A DNA stretch of 25,686 nucleotides from CAZOHC01 sp964579845. GTDB lineage: Bacteria > Patescibacteriota > Microgenomatia > Levybacterales > UBA12049. The stretch is taken from NCBI GenBank assembly GCA_964579845.1, contig CAZOHC010000015.1, positions 1 through 25,686 on the forward strand. The letters run 5' to 3'. Below are positions 22,171 to 25,686 of the stretch, one piece after another. Under the pieces are notes generated by a model, which saw nothing but the letters and a program-made list of their open reading frames with translations, had not been told where the DNA came from and did no database searches. The first letter of the stretch is position 1. The number at the start of each line of letters is the position of its first letter. Made by a program: the position numbers and the translations under genes.

Positions 22171-23856
22171 ATGAAAAGACTATCCTCAAAACTCACCGAC
22201 GTAAAAAATCGTGTACTCACCAGACTGTCTTCAGCAAATAAGCTTCCTATTTTCACTCTTTCAATAATTCTCGTCGGGCTCATCATTACGATTATCGCAG
22301 TACAACAACAACAGATCGTAACGCAGGATGCTGCAGAGATATGTGAAGACACAAGTAACACAACAAAGAAAAATAATGTAAAGATTAACGAAGACTCCCC
22401 GACAGATTTAGCAACTGCAGACTTTATTAAGAGAACAAAAGGCGGCAAAGTGGAGGGACATCTGGTTGTCCGATATAAGACAGGACGATCGAAAAATTCG
22501 GTAAACGAAAAGATTAAAAAACGCAAAGGAAAAGTAAAACGAAGAGCAGATCGAGTAAGGATAGAAGTGATAGAAGTTCCCAAAGGACAAGAGGCAGAGA
22601 CCATTGCCGAGCTAGCAAAGGATCCGAATGTCGAGTTCGTCGAGCAGGAAAACTATATCTATCCGGGATCTATTCCGAATGATCCGGATTTTGACGAACA
22701 GTGGTATTTACACAACACCGGCCAAACCTCAGGAAAGGTGAATGCAGATATTGATGCCCCTCAAGCATGGGATAAAACCCGTGGGAGCAATGATGTAATC
22801 ATCGCAGTACTTGATAGCGGCGTTGATAAAAACCATCCGGAGCTTCGCGGCAAAATCGTTGCTGAAAAAAGCTTTGTCGGCGGATCAGCTGAAGACAAAC
22901 ACGGACACGGGACAGCCATGGCAGGAATTGCTGCTGCGAGAGGAAATAACAACGAAGGTATATCAGGAGTTTGCCCTGAGTGTTCATTGATTATTGGAAA
23001 AGTCATAGAACCGGGCGTAGCTGGTACTGATGCGAATTTAGCAGAAGGAATCGCTTGGGCAGTAGATAATAACGCGGATGTGATCAGTATTAGTGTCGGC
23101 AGTGTTATGAGATCTCAAATTCTCGCAGCTGCTGTCAAAGAAGCTGTTGATAAAGGTATTGTCGTTGCTGCGTACGGAGGCAACTGCGGAGATCAGAATT
23201 TCGCGAATAACATGTGCTCTGAGCAGAATCAGACTATGTATCCGGCAGGGTTTAGCGGTGTTATCGGTGTTGCCGCAACTGATCACAACGATGAAAAAGC
23301 TTCATTTTCCAATTACGGTACAAACATTGATGTCGCAGCGCCCGGAGACAATATCTATACGCTGTTACCGAATAACGGTTATTCCTCAAGAAGAGGAACC
23401 TCAGAAGCGACCCCCATGGTAGCAGGACTTGCGGGGTTGCTTATCTCGCAGGGGTCAACAGGCAGACAAGCGATTAATAGGATCCAAAATACCGCTGACA
23501 AGATAGACGGCACAGGATCATACTGGACCCATGGGCGGATTAATGCTGCAAAAGCTGTTGGGTCCACTTCACAAGAGCCGACCAATACACAAAAACCGAA
23601 AAAACCGACGAATACACCAAAGCCTGCGAAAGACACAAAACCTACATGTCGGCCGGAAAAAGACACGAAAAACGATAATAAGAAAAATAATCGCAACGAG
23701 AGAAACAATAATAAAAATAACAACAGGTCAAACCGAAATAACAATAACCGTAGCAAATCAATAAATAACAATAAGGAATTCTATTGGGAGTTCAGAGAAA
23801 GTATCATGTGCAGAATGTTTCCTTCCTCCTCTCAGTGCTCAAATAAAAAGAAGTAG
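22171..23856 (+). CDS. Membrane-anchored subtilisin-like serine protease (S8)
   Basis: 561 aa. A membrane segment (about 25-44) is followed by AVQQQQIVTQDAA (43-55). A propeptide (about 95-163, GHLVVRYKTG to VEFVEQENY) resembles the inhibitor-like prodomain of fervidolysin-type subtilases. The catalytic domain (about 170-465) has D215 (VLDSGVD), H246 (HGHGTAMAG), oxyanion N338 (GGNCG) and S411 (RGTSEATPMVAG, with Glu where Met is usual). A Pro/Thr linker, then an Asn/Lys/Arg-rich stretch (500-535), leads to a tail (536-561) holding EFRESIMCRMFPS and a second Cys. All catalytic residues are present, so it should be active, outside the cell. Substrates unknown; the adjacent surface proteins are candidates. 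Confidence 0.92.
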   Translation: MKRLSSKLTDVKNRVLTRLSSANKLPIFTLSIILVGLIITIIAVQQQQIVTQDAAEICEDTSNTTKKNNVKINEDSPTDLATADFIKRTKGGKVEGHLVVRYKTGRSKNSVNEKIKKRKGKVKRRADRVRIEVIEVPKGQEAETIAELAKDPNVEFVEQENYIYPGSIPNDPDFDEQWYLHNTGQTSGKVNADIDAPQAWDKTRGSNDVIIAVLDSGVDKNHPELRGKIVAEKSFVGGSAEDKHGHGTAMAGIAAARGNNNEGISGVCPECSLIIGKVIEPGVAGTDANLAEGIAWAVDNNADVISISVGSVMRSQILAAAVKEAVDKGIVVAAYGGNCGDQNFANNMCSEQNQTMYPAGFSGVIGVAATDHNDEKASFSNYGTNIDVAAPGDNIYTLLPNNGYSSRRGTSEATPMVAGLAGLLISQGSTGRQAINRIQNTADKIDGTGSYWTHGRINAAKAVGSTSQEPTNTQKPKKPTNTPKPAKDTKPTCRPEKDTKNDNKKNNRNERNNNKNNNRSNRNNNNRSKSINNNKEFYWEFRESIMCRMFPSSSQCSNKKK

Positions 23857-23887
23857 TCCGGGAGTAGACAATGCATCTCTGCTTATC

Positions 23888-23916
23888 TTGACATTACCTC
23901 AGGAACTTATTACGCT
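23888..23916 (+). promoter_or_regulatory. Promoter of the VWA/EF-hand gene
   Basis: TTGACA (23888-23893), 17-bp spacer, TACGCT (23911-23916), then 8 nt to an in-frame CTG at 23925. The -10 is identical to that of the subtilase gene. Confidence 0.55.
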
Positions 23917-23924
23917 AATAGTAT

Positions 23925-25634
23925 CTGGATACTGTAACAAAGCCCACAAACCAAGAACCTCCGAAAGCGGAAAAACCAAAACCACGCCCGAAGAATTGGC
24001 GTAAATTTACCATACCGGCACTCCTCGCTATTCTCGTGGCAATTCCTCTGACAATATTTCTCACACAACAGGAACAGGATATCAGGCAGGAAGCAGCAGA
24101 CTCACCGGCTCCTCGCGCATGTGTTGCAGGCAACACTGATACCTTCCTCGTTATCGACAGATCAAATAGTATGCGAAAGGAAACCAGCAATAAAATTAAG
24201 ACTCCGAGAATTAACTTTGCGAAACGGGCTGCAGTCTTATTCGTAAACACCATGTCGCAAGAGACAACGAATTATATCGGAGTTGCCCAATTCGGTAAAA
24301 ACGGCGGTACACCACAGAACCTCACCAACAACTATACCCAAGTAAAAAATGCCATCAATAAACTCGAAGCAGAGGGGCCGATAGGTACCTGTCTGGAATG
24401 TGCGATTTTGGCCGTAAATGAGAGAATAACGGAACGTATTAAAAGCGGAAATACAAATAAAAAGTTCGTCGTTATATTGAGTGACGGTAATGCAAATGTC
24501 GTAAGGAAAGGAGATGGATCCTTAAGTGATATTGATAAAACCGTAGGAATCAGGCAAGCACGACAAGCTATTCTCGCAGGACACAGAAATAACGGAACGG
24601 TATTTTATACCATCGGGTTAGGTCAGGAAAACAATTCTGACGGTCGAGAATTTCTCAAAGAAGTTGCTGCCGCAACAAAAGGTAAATATTTCTTTGCAGC
24701 TAATGCCTCACAACTTGAACAAATCTACCAGGAAATTGCACTCACCGTCGGAAAAGTATCTGTCTCGGGAAAGGTATTTGAAGACAAGGATACAAACGGT
24801 ATCTTTGATCCGAAGGTTGATGCGTCAATGTCTGGAGTCACGGTAAACTTGAAGCTTGCTACACCGAGTGCATCGACACCAAACAACGGCCTCATCGAAA
24901 CAACGAAGAGTAATGAAAATGGGCAGTACACATTCTCAAATCTCTGTGCTGACATGTACCATGTTGAACAGGAAGAACAGGATGGCTACTATCTGACAAA
25001 ACCTGAGAACCCACCATACCATGTGATCGATGCAGATAAATCGTCGGCTGACTTTACTGATAAAAACTTCGGCAATGCGAAAGGTGAAGTTTCCTTTACC
25101 TTCAAATTCGCACTCCACGGGATCGGAATAGCAGGAGATAACGTTCTCCAGAGACCGGGACCATGTCAAAATTTCGGTTTCAATGAAGAAGCATGTTTAA
25201 GTAATCAAAACCCGCGCCATCCGAATAGAAAGTTTACTGTCGAGGTCATTGATAGTGTTAATAAAGCTGTTGCAACAATAAGCGGAACAATGACATATAA
25301 CGGGAGAGTTACAAACAGCAGTAACTCAGGTATATTTACTGCAGACGAAAAAGTAGAAACAGGGCTCAAGAGAGGAAAATACACCTTTAAGGTGCATACT
25401 CCGATGTACCTGAAAAAAAATATAATATTTGATGAAGAAATTGAACTGAATAAAACATATGATTTGCCGCTGACAGATCTTACGTCATCTGATGTTGAGA
25501 CTGTTAGTAGCCCAAACAGATTAACTGTTTTGGATTACAATATGATAGTACGTTGCTATACCCCACCGACACAAACCCGTAAATCATGTAATCCGACTGA
25601 TGCTCAACTCGTAGATACAGACGATAACGGTTAG
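23925..25634 (+). CDS. Membrane-anchored VWA protein with SdrD-like and beta domains, interrupted in its EF-hand
   Basis: 569 codons if started at CTG 23925; the only conventional alternative, GTG 24036, would cut the membrane segment in half. From CTG: a Lys/Pro-rich head, a membrane segment (about 29-46), TQQEQDIRQEAA (47-58), a VWA domain (about 72-255; MIDAS DRSNS 78-82, GTCLEC, LSDGNAN), an SdrD-like repeat (FEDKDTNGIFD), a beta-rich domain matching the end of the CAP protein (ALHGIGIAG onwards), and the beginning of an EF-hand pair. A TAG at 25632-25634 falls at position 7 of the second calcium loop (DTDDNG-stop). The frame then continues as NNEFDINLFLRDISVQF to the window edge. The 5' end lacks an ATG where one is expected. 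Confidence 0.75.
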   Translation: MDTVTKPTNQEPPKAEKPKPRPKNWRKFTIPALLAILVAIPLTIFLTQQEQDIRQEAADSPAPRACVAGNTDTFLVIDRSNSMRKETSNKIKTPRINFAKRAAVLFVNTMSQETTNYIGVAQFGKNGGTPQNLTNNYTQVKNAINKLEAEGPIGTCLECAILAVNERITERIKSGNTNKKFVVILSDGNANVVRKGDGSLSDIDKTVGIRQARQAILAGHRNNGTVFYTIGLGQENNSDGREFLKEVAAATKGKYFFAANASQLEQIYQEIALTVGKVSVSGKVFEDKDTNGIFDPKVDASMSGVTVNLKLATPSASTPNNGLIETTKSNENGQYTFSNLCADMYHVEQEEQDGYYLTKPENPPYHVIDADKSSADFTDKNFGNAKGEVSFTFKFALHGIGIAGDNVLQRPGPCQNFGFNEEACLSNQNPRHPNRKFTVEVIDSVNKAVATISGTMTYNGRVTNSSNSGIFTADEKVETGLKRGKYTFKVHTPMYLKKNIIFDEEIELNKTYDLPLTDLTSSDVETVSSPNRLTVLDYNMIVRCYTPPTQTRKSCNPTDAQLVDTDDNG

Positions 25635-25686
25635 AATAATGAATTCGATATAAATCTATTCCTCAGGGATATCAGTGTTCAATTCG
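25635..25686 (+). pseudogene. Continuation of the EF-hand after the TAG, runs off the window
   Basis: The same frame reads on after the stop as 17 residues starting NNEFDINLFLRDI. They supply the last half of the calcium loop (Asp at position 12) and the helix that should follow, as in the CAP protein. Thus the stop splits a conserved fold. It is a nonsense mutation, a sequencing error or a readthrough site; the true gene end lies beyond 25686. Confidence 0.5.

Noticed and set aside
23670..23780. AAT/AAC-rich low-complexity DNA as a possible microsatellite or CRISPR-like array
   Set aside because: No regular period or unique spacers; it encodes the Asn-rich spacer of the subtilase in frame.
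1..25686. Reassigned stop codon (TGA as Gly, known in some Patescibacteria)
   Set aside because: TGA ends the acyltransferase and the second kinase cleanly, and no conserved gene has an internal TGA. TAG also ends conserved genes.

Overview
The window most resembles the chromosome of a Patescibacteria/CPR bacterium, probably of the Microgenomates type. This is inference from gene content, not from a marker tree. The supporting signs are compact proteins (EF-Ts of 153 aa, prolyl-tRNA synthetase without an editing domain), large surface proteins with VWA, SdrD-like, CAP and EF-hand (dockerin-like) modules, and membrane-anchored N-termini followed by a Gln-rich motif. The genetic code looks standard: TAA, TAG and TGA all end well-conserved genes. 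I see no rRNA, tRNA, CRISPR array or insertion sequence, and no gene-free gap reaches 300 bases.

Layout. Positions 1-2651 hold a partial DHH-type phosphoesterase (-), a small tail-anchored protein (+) and proS (-). Positions 2755-7590 hold a 95-aa unknown, gnd (-), a CAP-domain surface protein (+) and the zwf/pgl pair (-), which together supply the oxidative pentose phosphate steps. Positions 7678-10805 hold rseP, frr, tsf and rpsB (all -). Positions 11005-13461 hold a large VWA surface protein (+), followed by a convergent unknown gene (-).

Positions 14025-21261 (all -) form a one-carbon and thymidylate block: glyA, an IMPDH/GMPR-family enzyme, folA, thyA, a second thymidylate-kinase-like P-loop kinase, dut, tmk, a PlsC-like acyltransferase and dcd. 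Together these cover dCTP to dUTP to dUMP to dTMP to dTDP, with folate regeneration. Positions 21331-25686 (+) form a secreted-protein island: an Asn-rich low-complexity protein, a membrane-anchored subtilase and a VWA/EF-hand protein.

The most unusual signals are these. (1) Many genes have a recognisable -10 box only 6-9 nt before the start codon, which predicts leaderless or near-leaderless mRNAs and corrects several starts; rpsB is the clear exception, with a structured ~100-nt leader and a Shine-Dalgarno. (2) Four surface proteins share an N-terminal membrane segment followed by a Gln-rich motif ending in AA. (3) Two adjacent surface proteins of unlike body share a C-terminal tail around EFRxSIxCRxFPS. 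(4) Two others end in a beta-domain plus EF-hand pair, and one of these has an in-frame TAG inside its calcium loop and no ordinary start codon at its 5' end. Together these suggest an undescribed surface-display or sorting scheme.
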